DNA from: Gelidibacter salicanalis
GTDB lineage: Bacteria; Bacteroidota; Bacteroidia; Flavobacteriales; Flavobacteriaceae
Length of the DNA stretch: 64,000 nucleotides
Assembly (NCBI RefSeq): GCF_007997285.1
Contig: NZ_VORX01000002.1
Span: 248,001 to 312,000, forward strand
Direction of reading: 5' to 3'
Shown here one piece after another: positions 55,782 to 64,000 of this stretch. Within the stretch, counting starts at the first letter, position 1; each line of letters starts with the position of its first letter. Both the position numbers and the translations under genes were made by a program. Under the pieces are notes generated by a model. That model saw only the letters and a list, made by a program, of their open reading frames with translations. It had not been told where the DNA came from and did not search any database.

Positions 55782-56645
55782 ATGACTGATGTTACCGATT
55801 TAATTAAGCTTATCGCTTTAAAAGAGATCAACCCAACCCAATTTGTTGGTTATAGTAAAACGGTAGGAAGCCCTAATGTTTTTGGAGGACAAGTATTGGC
55901 GCAAGCCCTTAATGCTGCTTCAAGGACCATTACCAACAAGCGTGTTTTACACTCCATGCATTCTTATTTTTTGGAAGCAGGAGACTTGGAGCAGCCCATT
56001 CTCTATACGGTTAATATCACCAGAGATGGCGGGAGTTTTTCTGTGCGACGGATTACGGCCGAGCAGAACGGCGTGACCATCTTTATTCTATCTGCATCGT
56101 TTCAGAATCAAGAGGAAGGTCACAACCATCAAATTAGTATGGATGCCCATGTAAAACAACCTGAAGAATTGATGAGCTGGACGGAGATCTTAGAGCAGTT
56201 TGGAGACATGATTCCTAAAAAGATGAAAGGCTTTTTAGAAGTAGAACGTCCGGTAGAGTTTAAGCCAGTTCAAATTGTAAATCCTTTAAATACGGAAGAT
56301 TTGCCCGCAACTACCAACGTGTGGTTTAAACTGAATGGCGATGCCTCAACAGTGGATCTTGCCATGAAACAACAAATTCTGACCTACGTTTCCGATTATA
56401 ATATTTTGGGGACGGCCATGAACCGTCATGCCAGTAAAGCACACTGGGGGAATACCCAAACGGCAAGTTTGGACCATTCCATGTGGTATTTTAGAGATTT
56501 TGATTTTGACGATTGGATGTTGTATGCTATGGAAACACCAAATTCATCCAGCGCCCGTGGATTAGCAACCGGAAATATTTTCACCAGAGACGGCGTGCTG
56601 ATTGCGTCAGTGGCTCAAGAAGGTTTGATGCGTCCCAAAAGTTAA
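55782..56645 (+). CDS. tesB: Acyl-CoA thioesterase II (TesB family)
   Basis: Cytoplasmic double-hotdog thioesterase of 287 residues that hydrolyses acyl-CoA. Blocks: GGQVLAQALNAASRTI, LHSMHSYFLEAGDLEQPILY, RDGGSFSVRRITAEQNGVTI and FILSASFQ in the first hotdog. The second hotdog has NILGTAMNRHASKAHWGN, SLDHSMWYFRDFDFDDWMLY and RGLATGNIFTRDGVLIASVA. The catalytic Asp/Thr/Gln triad region appears intact. It stands alone or as the tail of the DUF2254 unit. Its role is probably fatty-acid turnover. Confidence 0.95.
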   Translation: MTDVTDLIKLIALKEINPTQFVGYSKTVGSPNVFGGQVLAQALNAASRTITNKRVLHSMHSYFLEAGDLEQPILYTVNITRDGGSFSVRRITAEQNGVTIFILSASFQNQEEGHNHQISMDAHVKQPEELMSWTEILEQFGDMIPKKMKGFLEVERPVEFKPVQIVNPLNTEDLPATTNVWFKLNGDASTVDLAMKQQILTYVSDYNILGTAMNRHASKAHWGNTQTASLDHSMWYFRDFDFDDWMLYAMETPNSSSARGLATGNIFTRDGVLIASVAQEGLMRPKS

Positions 56646-56947
56646 AAATTGATTCAGCTTCCTTTAATATTATTGAGTTACATTATTGGTATCCGATAAA
56701 GAATCAAGATCGCTGCGCATTTAGTCCCGATGGCTATCGGGCCAAGAATAAAGACTTGTTTGCAACCAACTGACAAACAAGGATTATTTAAATTCAAATC
56801 ATTCAATCACTTTTGGTAGAAAAAGATATTAAAAAGTTAGGTGTCATTTCGAAATCTCCTAATGTCTTTTGATCTAAAGGAGTTTGTTAAATACTATATA
56901 TTTTTACCGAACACTAATGAATTTAAATCTATAATAAATTTGATAGA
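56646..56947 (+). other. tesB-GDPD intergenic region (302 bp)
   Basis: AT-rich, non-coding. It contains one near-palindrome CCCGATGGCTATCGGG (56726-56741), a sequence type repeated in many Flavobacteriaceae. It also contains TAAATTTG (56934-56941) only 6 bp before the GDPD start, which would imply a leaderless transcript if used. Nothing else was seen. Confidence 0.5.
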
Positions 56948-57625
56948 ATGCTTAAGATAGGACATAGAGGTGCTAAAGGACATGTTGCAGAAAACACTTT
57001 GGAATCTATCCAAAAAGCTTTAGATTTAGGTGTCGACGGCATTGAGATTGATGTGCATTTGTGCCAAACTGGCGAGCTGGTTGTCTTTCATGATCACACT
57101 TTAGAGCGCCTTACCGATGGGTTTGGAGAGATTGTCATGAAAACTTTGGCAGAACTAAAGGATTTAAAGGTTAATGAGCAATTCCAAATTCCGACCTTAC
57201 TTGAAGTATTAGATCTTATTGATAAAAAATGTTTGTTAAACATAGAATTGAAAGGGGACTATACGGCATTTGAAGTGTGTAAAAGCATTCAACTGTATAC
57301 CGAAACCAAAGGGTGGAGCTTCGATCATTTTTTAGTTTCCAGCTTTAATCATGAGCAATTAACCGCAGTGTTTAATAGCAACAAAAACATTTCCTTAGCC
57401 GTGCTAACGGACAATCATCTTGATGAGGCTTTAAATTTTGCTAAAACTATTGCGGCCAAAGCCATTCACCCGCAGTACCATCTTTTAACCAAAGCATCTG
57501 TAAAAAACATCCATAATCATGGTTATAACGTCAACACTTGGACGGTCAATAATTATGATGATATCGCTCAATTGAAAGCCATCGGAGTAGATGGTATTAT
57601 TTCTGATTTCCCTGATTACTTATGA
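56948..57625 (+). CDS. Glycerophosphodiester phosphodiesterase
   Basis: Cytoplasmic GDPD of 225 residues that hydrolyses glycerophosphodiesters to glycerol-3-phosphate and alcohol. The catalytic His pair and metal ligands are visible: IGHRGAKGHVAENTLESIQK (H6, R7, E15), VDGIEIDVHLC and VVFHDHTLERLTDG. Late blocks are LLNIELKGDY, VSSFNHEQL, VNTWTVNNYDD and GVDGIISDFPDYL. No signal peptide. It overlaps the flavoprotein gene by 4 bp (ATGA), so the two are translationally coupled. Confidence 0.94.
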   Translation: MLKIGHRGAKGHVAENTLESIQKALDLGVDGIEIDVHLCQTGELVVFHDHTLERLTDGFGEIVMKTLAELKDLKVNEQFQIPTLLEVLDLIDKKCLLNIELKGDYTAFEVCKSIQLYTETKGWSFDHFLVSSFNHEQLTAVFNSNKNISLAVLTDNHLDEALNFAKTIAAKAIHPQYHLLTKASVKNIHNHGYNVNTWTVNNYDDIAQLKAIGVDGIISDFPDYL

Positions 57626-58848
57626 ATTATAAAGACGTCCTTATTGTAGGTGGAGGTGCTGCCGGATTTTTTGCCGCCATCAACATTGCTGAACAACATC
57701 CAAACCGTAAAGTATCACTGCTAGAGCGTGGCAAGGAAGGTCTGCAGAAAGTGCGAATTTCTGGTGGCGGTCGTTGTAATGTTACCCATGCCGAATTTAT
57801 ACCTTCTGAACTGGTTCTTAATTACCCAAGAGGTGAAAAGGAACTCTTAGGGCCATTCCATCAGTTTATGACGGGAGATACTATCGAATGGTTTGAAAAG
57901 CGTGGTGTAGCACTTAAAATTGAAGAAGACGGACGGATGTTTCCAGTTTCTGATTCGTCCCAAACCATTATCGACTGTTTTTTAAATGAAGCCAAAAAAC
58001 ATAAGGTTGAGGTGCTTTATAATGAAAGCGTCAAACTGATAGAACCATCCCAAAAGGACGCAGCAGATGCCATTTCTCAGTTTAAAGTAGAAACGCAATC
58101 CAATACCTACCATTGCAATACACTGGTCATTGCTACGGGGAGTAATTCAAAAATTTGGAAGATTTTGGAATCGTTAGGACATACCATATCACCAGCGGTG
58201 CCTTCATTATTTACCTTTAATATTACGGACAAGCGCATTGCAGATATTCCCGGTGTGGTGGCGCGAAATGTAGAAATTACGGTGGAAGGCACTGATCTTT
58301 TTTCGGAAGGGCCGTTGCTGATTACCCACGTGGGTATGAGTGCCCCGGCAATTTTAAAACTTTCAGCCTATGGCGCCCTCGAATTGGCGGCTCTTAATTA
58401 CAAATTTGACATTGCCATCAATTTCATCAAACAGTCGTTTGACGCATGTATTGAAGACTTGAAAGCATTTAAATTGGATGTTGGCAAGAAGACGGTTTAC
58501 AAATCGCCTCAATTTGAATTGCCAAAACGACTGTGGTACAACCTCGTGCTCGCGTCTGATATTGATCAAGATACGCGTTGGGCAGATTTAAACAAATACC
58601 AATTGGAAAGTCTTGCGGCACAATTGACCCAAGCTATTTTTAAGGTAGATGGCAAAAGCACATTTAAGGAAGAATTTGTTACCGCTGGTGGCGTCACCCT
58701 TAAGGAGGTCAACTTTAAAACTTTTGAGAGCAAAGTGCATGAAAACCTCTTTTTCGCTGGTGAAGTTTTAAATATTGATGCGGTTACTGGGGGGTTCAAT
58801 TTTCAAAATGCCTGGACTGGCGCCTATATTGTTTCAAGAGCACTATAA
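57622..58848 (+). CDS. HI0933-family FAD/NAD(P)-dependent flavoprotein
   Basis: 408-residue flavoprotein of the HI0933/YhiN (BaiN-like) family. FAD dinucleotide-binding motif VLIVGGGAAGFFAAINIAEQ at the N-terminus, the family signature KVRISGGGRCNVTHAEF, a central HI0933-like insert domain (about 190-340) and the terminal FAGEVLNIDAVTGGFNFQNA, which closes the FAD site. The physiological substrate is not established for most members. It ends 6 bp from the convergent histidine kinase gene, with no room for a terminator. Confidence 0.9.
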   Translation: MNYKDVLIVGGGAAGFFAAINIAEQHPNRKVSLLERGKEGLQKVRISGGGRCNVTHAEFIPSELVLNYPRGEKELLGPFHQFMTGDTIEWFEKRGVALKIEEDGRMFPVSDSSQTIIDCFLNEAKKHKVEVLYNESVKLIEPSQKDAADAISQFKVETQSNTYHCNTLVIATGSNSKIWKILESLGHTISPAVPSLFTFNITDKRIADIPGVVARNVEITVEGTDLFSEGPLLITHVGMSAPAILKLSAYGALELAALNYKFDIAINFIKQSFDACIEDLKAFKLDVGKKTVYKSPQFELPKRLWYNLVLASDIDQDTRWADLNKYQLESLAAQLTQAIFKVDGKSTFKEEFVTAGGVTLKEVNFKTFESKVHENLFFAGEVLNIDAVTGGFNFQNAWTGAYIVSRAL

Positions 58849-58854
58849 AACGTA

Positions 58855-61062
58855 TCAATCTTGATAAGCAACCTGGCTATATTTTAAAATAGTGGCTTTA
58901 AATTCTTCAAAATCATATGGTTTTGTGATCACATGATTCATTCCGGAGGCCATGGCCTTTTTATAAATTTCACCAGAATTTAAGGCCGTTAGCGCCAAAA
59001 TTGGGATTTTGGGATTGAACAATCTAATATGTTTTGTAGTTTCATACCCATCCATATCCGGCATGTTGATATCCATTAAAACAAGATCGTAATCTTTTTC
59101 TTTTACTAAGCAAATAGCTTCTCTACCGTGTGATGCCGTATCAGAAATAAACCCAGGAATTTTCTGAACATTTTTCTGAGTGACCAATAAGTTTATCGAA
59201 TTGTCATCTACAACTAGTATTTTAGTCAGAATAGCATTCGGTTGATCCTTGATGATTGGATTTTCATTATCAATAATTTGTGCAATCTCAAAGTTAATAT
59301 CAAAATAAAACGTACTGCCTACATTGGGTTTTGATAAAAATCTGATATCCGCATTGTAACTTCTAAGCAGGGTTTTCACGATATAGAGTCCTAAACCGGA
59401 ACCTGAACTGTTTTTTTCTAAAAAAGTCTTATTTTCAAAGGCATTAAAAATAATATCCCTGTGTTTATGTTGAATACCTATCCCTGAATCTTTAATTTCA
59501 AATAGTATGTTAACGTGAGTATGGGTGCGCTGCTGTTCAGTAAGTTTAATAGATACAGACCCTTTTGTGGTGTATCTAATGGCGTTATAAGAGAGATTGA
59601 TTAGTATTTGACTTAATACGACCTTATCAATGAGTAACTGCTCTCCCCAATTGTTTTTTTCGACATTGGTGTAAAGATTTAATCCTTTTTCATTTGCTGA
59701 AACTTTTATTGAACTAGAAACTCTATTGACCAGCTGTAAAATATCGGTGGGTTTGAGATGCAGTGTTTTGTTTTCAAATTTCAATTTAGAGATTTGCAAC
59801 ACATTGTCTATAAGAACTGAAATGTAATTACTAGAAGAAATAAGAGCATTTAAATATCCTTTTCTTTTATCAGGAGATTGCTCCTGCTCAATTAGTGTTG
59901 CAAGTCCGTTAATACCATATATCGGAGTTCTGAGCTCATGACTTAAGATTGAAAAAAATTCCAGACGTTCTTTGTCGATGATTTTTAGCTTCTTGTTGGA
60001 TTCCTTTAACTTTAAATTTATTTTCTGAAGACGTTTTTTGATTTTGTAATAACGAAAAAAGATAATTACTATGGCCCCAAGCAATATAAATAAAACTATC
60101 GTAGCCATAAAAAACACTTTTGACAAAGCTTTGTCTTGCTTTTTGGTAGAATTGGCTAGCTGAAGCTGATTTTCTGTGCTTATGATCTTATAGATAAGAT
60201 CGCCATTTTTAGATAGTTTATTTTGAAATTCCTTAATCGTAACATATTTTAAGGAATCTGATTTTAAAAGGTAATAATTAGCGGAATCTGCGTGTTTGGT
60301 GCGTTCGTTAAAATATCTAAACTTATAATAATTTAAAGTGGCAAGTTGGTTTAAAGGAACTGTATTATGTTTCTGTTTAAAATAGATTTGATTAGGATCA
60401 ATGGTTAATAGGAGTTTATACCCTTCCTCAAATTGCTTCATATTAATTAGGGATAAGGCCTTATAATACGAAAAAGTCATCCTGATTCGTTCTTTTTCAA
60501 CCCTTTCCGTTTCCAGTAAAAATTCATGAGTGTCTAACCGGCGAAGCGCTTCATTTGAAAATTTTATGGCAACATCATAGTTTCCTACCGCATAATTTCT
60601 GATTAGCTTTGAGCCTAGATTATAGAAAATATTAATGCTATTAAGATCATAAGAGTGTTTTAAGGCAATAGGCCCGAGACTGTCATATTTTTTATAGTTT
60701 CTGGCGTTTACATAGGTTCTAGACAAATCAGTCAAGATGTGGTCTATCTCTACTTTATCATTGAGGGAGTCAAAAAGTTGAAAAGCTCTCACATAATAGG
60801 TTTCTGCAGTTTCAAAACTTTCTATGGTCGAAAAAATATTACCTAGCTCTTGGTTTGTGTTGGCTAATAATACGGGTAGATTTTTCGTTTTAGCGTTGGT
60901 CAGATCATCATTTAACAGAAGAGTTGCTTCGTATATACTATCAGCAGCAATAAGTTGGGCTAATCTCTCATTGCTGTAAGTGTCCTTCGAAATGACTTGC
61001 GAAAAACTACAATAGGGCATACAGATGATAATCAATATAGAAATTGATTTTAATAAATTCAT
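58855..61062 (-). CDS. Hybrid sensor histidine kinase / response regulator with TPR-type sensor
   Basis: Membrane sensor of 735 residues. Signal peptide (1-21), a periplasmic helical TPR-like region (about 25-310), one transmembrane helix (about 317-337), then a coiled coil (about 340-365). Next come HisKA with phospho-acceptor H375 (FSILSHELRTP), HATPase (N493 in NLSYNAIRYT, KDSGIGI, SSGSGLGLYIVKTLL) and a receiver domain with D619/D620, phospho-acceptor D664 (VLMDINMPDMDGYE) and K714. It has no DNA-binding output, so phosphate must go to another protein. The sensed signal is unknown. It has its own promoter in the divergent gap to mvaD. Confidence 0.94.
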   Translation of the reverse strand: MNLLKSISILIIICMPYCSFSQVISKDTYSNERLAQLIAADSIYEATLLLNDDLTNAKTKNLPVLLANTNQELGNIFSTIESFETAETYYVRAFQLFDSLNDKVEIDHILTDLSRTYVNARNYKKYDSLGPIALKHSYDLNSINIFYNLGSKLIRNYAVGNYDVAIKFSNEALRRLDTHEFLLETERVEKERIRMTFSYYKALSLINMKQFEEGYKLLLTIDPNQIYFKQKHNTVPLNQLATLNYYKFRYFNERTKHADSANYYLLKSDSLKYVTIKEFQNKLSKNGDLIYKIISTENQLQLANSTKKQDKALSKVFFMATIVLFILLGAIVIIFFRYYKIKKRLQKINLKLKESNKKLKIIDKERLEFFSILSHELRTPIYGINGLATLIEQEQSPDKRKGYLNALISSSNYISVLIDNVLQISKLKFENKTLHLKPTDILQLVNRVSSSIKVSANEKGLNLYTNVEKNNWGEQLLIDKVVLSQILINLSYNAIRYTTKGSVSIKLTEQQRTHTHVNILFEIKDSGIGIQHKHRDIIFNAFENKTFLEKNSSGSGLGLYIVKTLLRSYNADIRFLSKPNVGSTFYFDINFEIAQIIDNENPIIKDQPNAILTKILVVDDNSINLLVTQKNVQKIPGFISDTASHGREAICLVKEKDYDLVLMDINMPDMDGYETTKHIRLFNPKIPILALTALNSGEIYKKAMASGMNHVITKPYDFEEFKATILKYSQVAYQD

Positions 61063-61111
61063 GATTTGGGGGTATGGATTTATATAAAATATAAGCTAAT
61101 AAAAATCTTGG

Positions 61112-61119
61112 CAAAAGTA
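61112..61119 (-). promoter_or_regulatory. -7 element of the histidine kinase gene
   Basis: On the minus strand TACTTTTG matches TAnnTTTG exactly; transcription would start near 61106, with a leader of about 44 nt before the ATG at 61062. Confidence 0.45.
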
Positions 61120-61150
61120 TAAATATTATCCTTATAAGTCTGTTTAATAG

Positions 61151-61312
61151 AGGTCAATCAGAGGTGATTTTATTTTTTTGTTAGGAAATAAAGAGACATA
61201 TTCGGTTAAGTTGTTGGACGCTAATAGGGTAGATGAATTTCAGGGACATAATGCGGTGATTTCTACAGATGTCGGATTTCATTTTGAGCGTAAATTAAAC
61301 CTACAATTGTAA
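61151..61312 (+). pseudogene. Possible 3' coding remnant before mvaD
   Basis: A 53-codon open frame without a start codon (in-frame TAG at 61148, stop TAA at 61310) has protein-like content: ETYSVKLLDANRVDEFQGHN, then ISTDVGFHFERKLNLQL with alternating residues like a terminal beta-strand. It lies in the 282-bp divergent gap. It may be the tail of a lost outer-membrane or beta-rich protein gene, or chance. Confidence 0.25.
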
Positions 61313-61318
61313 AACGTT

Positions 61319-61326
61319 TATCTTTG
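61319..61326 (+). promoter_or_regulatory. -7 element of the mevalonate-pathway operon
   Basis: TATCTTTG matches TAnnTTTG exactly, 18 bp before the chosen ATG of mvaD (61345). It argues against the in-frame TTG at 61324, which lies inside this element. Confidence 0.5.
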
Positions 61327-61344
61327 CCCGCTGATACGACTATC

Positions 61345-62460
61345 ATGACTGAAATATATTTTATTCCAAAAAATTATAAAGCCACAATTAGTGAAGGGCG
61401 AGTCAGCTGGGAATCCCCTAGCAACATTGCGCTCGTAAAATATTGGGGCAAGAAAAAGGATCAAATTCCGGAAAATCCATCCTTGAGTTTTACACTCAAC
61501 AATTGTAAAACCATTACTACGTTGAGTTTTAGTAAAAAAGAAACGAACGATGCAGGTTTTAATTTTGAAGTGTATTTAGATGGGGAAGTTAAGGCCGATT
61601 TTAAACCAAAAATTCAAACATTTTTTGAACGTGTAGAAGCTTATTTACCATTTTTAAGAGCCTATACCTTTAAAATAGAAACCGAAAACACTTTTCCTCA
61701 CAGTTCAGGTATTGCTTCTTCTGCAAGTGGGATGAGTGCTTTGGCGCTGTGTTTAATGAGTGTTGAAAAGCAATTGCTGTCAGCTCAAAACCTAAAAGTT
61801 GACGAGAACAACGCTTTAAACGCGGCTTATTTTAATCAGAAAGCGTCCTTTTTAGCGCGTTTAGGCTCTGGAAGTGCCTGCAGAAGCATTGAAGGCGACG
61901 TGATTGTCTGGGGTGCAACAGATAGCATTGAAGGCAGTACAGATTTGTTCGGTATTAAATACCCGTATCCTGTGCACGATGATTTTAAGCAGTATCAAGA
62001 TACAATTTTGCTCGTAGACAAAGGCGAAAAACAGGTGAGTAGCACCATAGGTCATAATTTAATGCACAACCATCCGTATGCGAAAAATCGTTTTCAGCAG
62101 GCGCATGACAATATGGGTCAACTGAAAACTATTCTAGCCACTGGCGATTTAGATGGATTTATTGCCTTGGTAGAATCTGAAGCTTTAACCTTGCACGCGA
62201 TGATGATGACCAGTATGCCATATTTTATTTTGATGAAACCCAACACCTTGGAGATTATCAATAGCATTTGGAATTTTAGACAAAAAACAGGTTTACATAT
62301 CAGTTTTACGCTTGATGCAGGTGCAAATGTGCACGTGCTTTATCCTGAAAAGGAACGCCAAGAAATATTGCAATTTATTAAGAGTGAGTTAGTTGCATAT
62401 TGTCAAAACGGGCATTATATTTGCGACCAAATTGGTTTTGGCGCCACCCAAAACCAATAA
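61345..62460 (+). CDS. mvaD: Diphosphomevalonate decarboxylase
   Basis: GHMP-family enzyme that turns mevalonate-5-diphosphate into isopentenyl diphosphate using ATP. 371 residues from ATG61345. Blocks: SWESPSNIALVKYWGKKKDQ with the substrate loop, PENPSLSFTLNNCKT, the ATP loop FPHSSGIASSASGMSALAL, LARLGSGSACRSIEGDVIVW and the late FTLDAGANVHVLYP. This is the mevalonate route that most Flavobacteriaceae use for isoprenoids such as menaquinone and carotenoids. It lies 60 bp before the mevalonate-kinase-like gene, and both face the UbiA gene. Confidence 0.96.
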   Translation: MTEIYFIPKNYKATISEGRVSWESPSNIALVKYWGKKKDQIPENPSLSFTLNNCKTITTLSFSKKETNDAGFNFEVYLDGEVKADFKPKIQTFFERVEAYLPFLRAYTFKIETENTFPHSSGIASSASGMSALALCLMSVEKQLLSAQNLKVDENNALNAAYFNQKASFLARLGSGSACRSIEGDVIVWGATDSIEGSTDLFGIKYPYPVHDDFKQYQDTILLVDKGEKQVSSTIGHNLMHNHPYAKNRFQQAHDNMGQLKTILATGDLDGFIALVESEALTLHAMMMTSMPYFILMKPNTLEIINSIWNFRQKTGLHISFTLDAGANVHVLYPEKERQEILQFIKSELVAYCQNGHYICDQIGFGATQNQ

Positions 62461-62520
62461 TAATGCTTATATTTGCTTATAATTTACTGCAGCCCTAAAC
62501 TGTAAACTGAAATTTTCAAT

Positions 62521-63450
62521 ATGAAAGGACCTCTATTTTACTCTAAAATTCTACTTTTTGGCGAATACGGTATCATCAAAGATTCCAAAGGTCTATCCAT
62601 TCCATATAATTTCTATAACGGGGCGTTAAAAACGGATGGTCTTGAATCTGAAATTTCCCGAAAATCTAACGAGAATCTTAAGAAGTATGTAGCGTACTTA
62701 AAAACGATTAGTCCTGAGCTAGTAACTTTTGACGTTGATACTTTAGAAAAAGACGTTGAGGCAGGCATGTACTTTGATTCTTCCATTCCTCAGGGCTATG
62801 GCGTGGGGAGCAGTGGGGCATTAGTGGCGGCCATTTATGACCAATACGCGTTCGATAGAATTACGGTTCTTGAGAATTTAACCCGAGAAAAATTAATGAC
62901 TTTAAAGTCGATTTTTTCTGAAATGGAATCGTTTTTCCACGGAAAATCTTCCGGATTAGATCCTTTAAACAGTTATTTGAGCATTCCTATTTTAATCAAC
63001 TCACAAGATCATATTGAGGCAGCTGGTATACCTTCACAAAAGAGTGATGGTAAAGGTGCCGTGTTCTTACTAGACAGTGGCATTATAGGCGAAACAGCGC
63101 CGATGGTTAGCATTTTCATGGAAAAAATGAAACAGGAAGGCTTCCGTAACATGCTTAAAAACCAATTTATAAAACATACGGATGCTTGTGTGGATGACTT
63201 TTTGAAAGGAGATTTCAAATCATTATTCGGTAACACTAAAAAACTATCAAAAGTGGCATTGAACCACTTCAAACCTATGATTCCTCAGCAATTCCATGCA
63301 CTGTGGAAAAACGGTCTGGACACCAATGATTACTATCTTAAATTATGTGGTTCCGGCGGCGGCGGGTATATCTTAGGATTTACTGAAGATATTGAAAAGG
63401 CGAAACAGTCCCTTAAAGATTACAAACTAGAGGTAGTTTATAATTTTTAA
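62521..63450 (+). CDS. GHMP kinase, probable mevalonate kinase
   Basis: 309-residue GHMP-fold kinase. N-terminal substrate-binding strand LFYSKILLFGEYGIIKDSKG, the phosphate loop SIPQGYGVGSSGALVAAIYD, GKSSGLDPLNSYLSIPILIN with the catalytic Asp of mevalonate kinases, and motif 3 KLCGSGGGGYILGFT. Its position directly after mvaD and before a UbiA prenyltransferase gene is the usual flavobacterial order and supports mevalonate over other substrates. Confidence 0.88.
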   Translation: MKGPLFYSKILLFGEYGIIKDSKGLSIPYNFYNGALKTDGLESEISRKSNENLKKYVAYLKTISPELVTFDVDTLEKDVEAGMYFDSSIPQGYGVGSSGALVAAIYDQYAFDRITVLENLTREKLMTLKSIFSEMESFFHGKSSGLDPLNSYLSIPILINSQDHIEAAGIPSQKSDGKGAVFLLDSGIIGETAPMVSIFMEKMKQEGFRNMLKNQFIKHTDACVDDFLKGDFKSLFGNTKKLSKVALNHFKPMIPQQFHALWKNGLDTNDYYLKLCGSGGGGYILGFTEDIEKAKQSLKDYKLEVVYNF

Positions 63451-63523
63451 AATTCTGTTGATGGGCTCCCGAGCAACCTTTAGCGGTTTTTCTGTCTTAA
63501 TGCTTTAAACTTTCCTGTCTTTT

Positions 63524-64000
63524 ATGTTATCCAGAAAACAAAAACATGTCTTACTTAAGTTTTTCAGCATGTTTTCTGTTATTAGAGGCTACAACATTTT
63601 GGTGGTGGTCATTGCCCAATATTTGACTTCAATTTATATACTAGCGCATGATTTACCGTTGCGTGAGGTGGTATTCGATTTGAATTTGTTCATGTTGGTC
63701 CTCGCTTCAGCATCCACAATTGCCGCTGGATACATCATCAATAACTTTTATGATTCTGAAAAAGATTTAATCAACCGGCCTAACAAATCGATGTTGGACC
63801 GATTGGTCAGTCAGAACACCAAATTATCTTTTTATTTTGTTTTGAATTTCTTGGCGGTCGTCATGGCCAGTTACGTGTCGTTCAATACCGTGGTGTTCTT
63901 TTCCCTCTATATTTTCGGAATTTGGTTCTACTCGCACAAGCTGAAACGACTGCCTTTTATAGGAAATCTTACGTCGGCAATTTTGACTATAACGCCTTTT
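63524..64000 (+). CDS. UbiA-family prenyltransferase (3' partial)
   Basis: The frame opens at ATG63524 and runs off the window end after 159 codons with no stop. Membrane-spanning helices (NILVVVIAQYLTSIYIL, FMLVLASASTIAAGYIINNF) frame the metal/diphosphate motif IINNFYDSEKDLINRPNK, a variant of the UbiA NDxxDxxxD. Additional helices follow (FYFVLNFLAVVMASYV, FFSLYIFGIWFYSHKLKRLP). By family it transfers a polyprenyl group to an aromatic or glycerol-phosphate acceptor. In Flavobacteriaceae the gene beside mvaD is often named geranylgeranylglycerol-phosphate geranylgeranyltransferase, but the acceptor is unproven. It follows the kinase gene by 73 bp. Confidence 0.88.
   Translation, partial: MLSRKQKHVLLKFFSMFSVIRGYNILVVVIAQYLTSIYILAHDLPLREVVFDLNLFMLVLASASTIAAGYIINNFYDSEKDLINRPNKSMLDRLVSQNTKLSFYFVLNFLAVVMASYVSFNTVVFFSLYIFGIWFYSHKLKRLPFIGNLTSAILTITPF

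Noticed and set aside
56726-56741. CCCGATGGCTATCGGG as a terminator or operator
   Set aside because: No T run and imperfect centre; this sequence type is a frequent dispersed repeat in the family.

Overview
The window looks like a chromosome segment of a marine-type member of the Flavobacteriaceae (Bacteroidota). The basis is AT-rich DNA, two SusC/SusD pairs, Bacteroidota-type -7 promoter motifs (TAnnTTTG), A-rich leaders in place of strong Shine-Dalgarno sites, a type IX secretion sorting domain, and a mevalonate-pathway cluster. The species was not identified. No rRNA, tRNA, CRISPR array, transposase or phage gene was recognised.

Layout. (1) 1-8.8 kb: the right part of a polysaccharide utilization locus (PUL) with a Tat-exported GH109-type Gfo/Idh/MocA enzyme, SusC, SusD, a DUF3823 lipoprotein, an orphan coding remnant and a DUF5077/DUF3472 lipoprotein. 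(2) 9.1-15.1 kb: housekeeping and stress genes nhaA, acnA, a cupin, a small FAD/NAD(P) reductase and a DUF488 protein. (3) 15.1-15.8 kb: a tandem array with a 166-bp period. (4) 15.9-39.6 kb: a complete alpha-glucan (starch/maltodextrin) PUL. A leftward arm (susC, susD, SusE-like, T9SS-secreted GH13) and a rightward arm (LacI regulator, MFS sugar transporter, beta-phosphoglucomutase, GH65 maltose phosphorylase, SusA-like GH13, esterase, GH31, two lipoprotein GH13s) diverge from a shared regulatory region at 24.6-24.9 kb. (5) 39.6-40.3 kb: two repeat modules with inverted ends. (6) 40.3-44.0 kb: a GAF protein converging on an HD-domain protein with a Pycsar-effector-like membrane domain. (7) 44.1-50.5 kb: a redox-repair cluster with MsrB, an MsrA-GNAT fusion, SelO, a second MsrA, an FGE-like minidomain protein, DUF427, a divergent MsrA-like protein and a hydrolase-OsmC fusion. 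(8) 50.7-58.8 kb: a very large phosphoesterase/Omp85-barrel lipoprotein, DUF2254, TesB, GDPD and an HI0933-type flavoprotein. (9) 58.9-61.1 kb: a hybrid histidine kinase. (10) 61.3-64.0 kb: mvaD, a mevalonate-kinase-like gene and the start of a UbiA prenyltransferase.

How the genes fit together. In the alpha-glucan PUL, surface GH13 enzymes, SusD and the SusE-like protein would bind and cut polymer. SusC would import oligosaccharides, and periplasmic GH13/GH31 enzymes would trim them. The MFS carrier would bring maltose into the cytoplasm, where GH65 and beta-PGM convert it to glucose and glucose-6-phosphate. A LacI-type protein replaces the SusR regulator of the classic Bacteroides locus. 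The Msr/SelO/OsmC cluster suggests coordinated handling of oxidised methionines and peroxides.

No complete undescribed system could be demonstrated. The most unusual items are the outer-membrane protein at 50.7-54.4 kb, which has kinase-like catalytic motifs between a phosphoesterase and an Omp85 barrel, and the HD-PycTM fusion at 42.7-44.0 kb.
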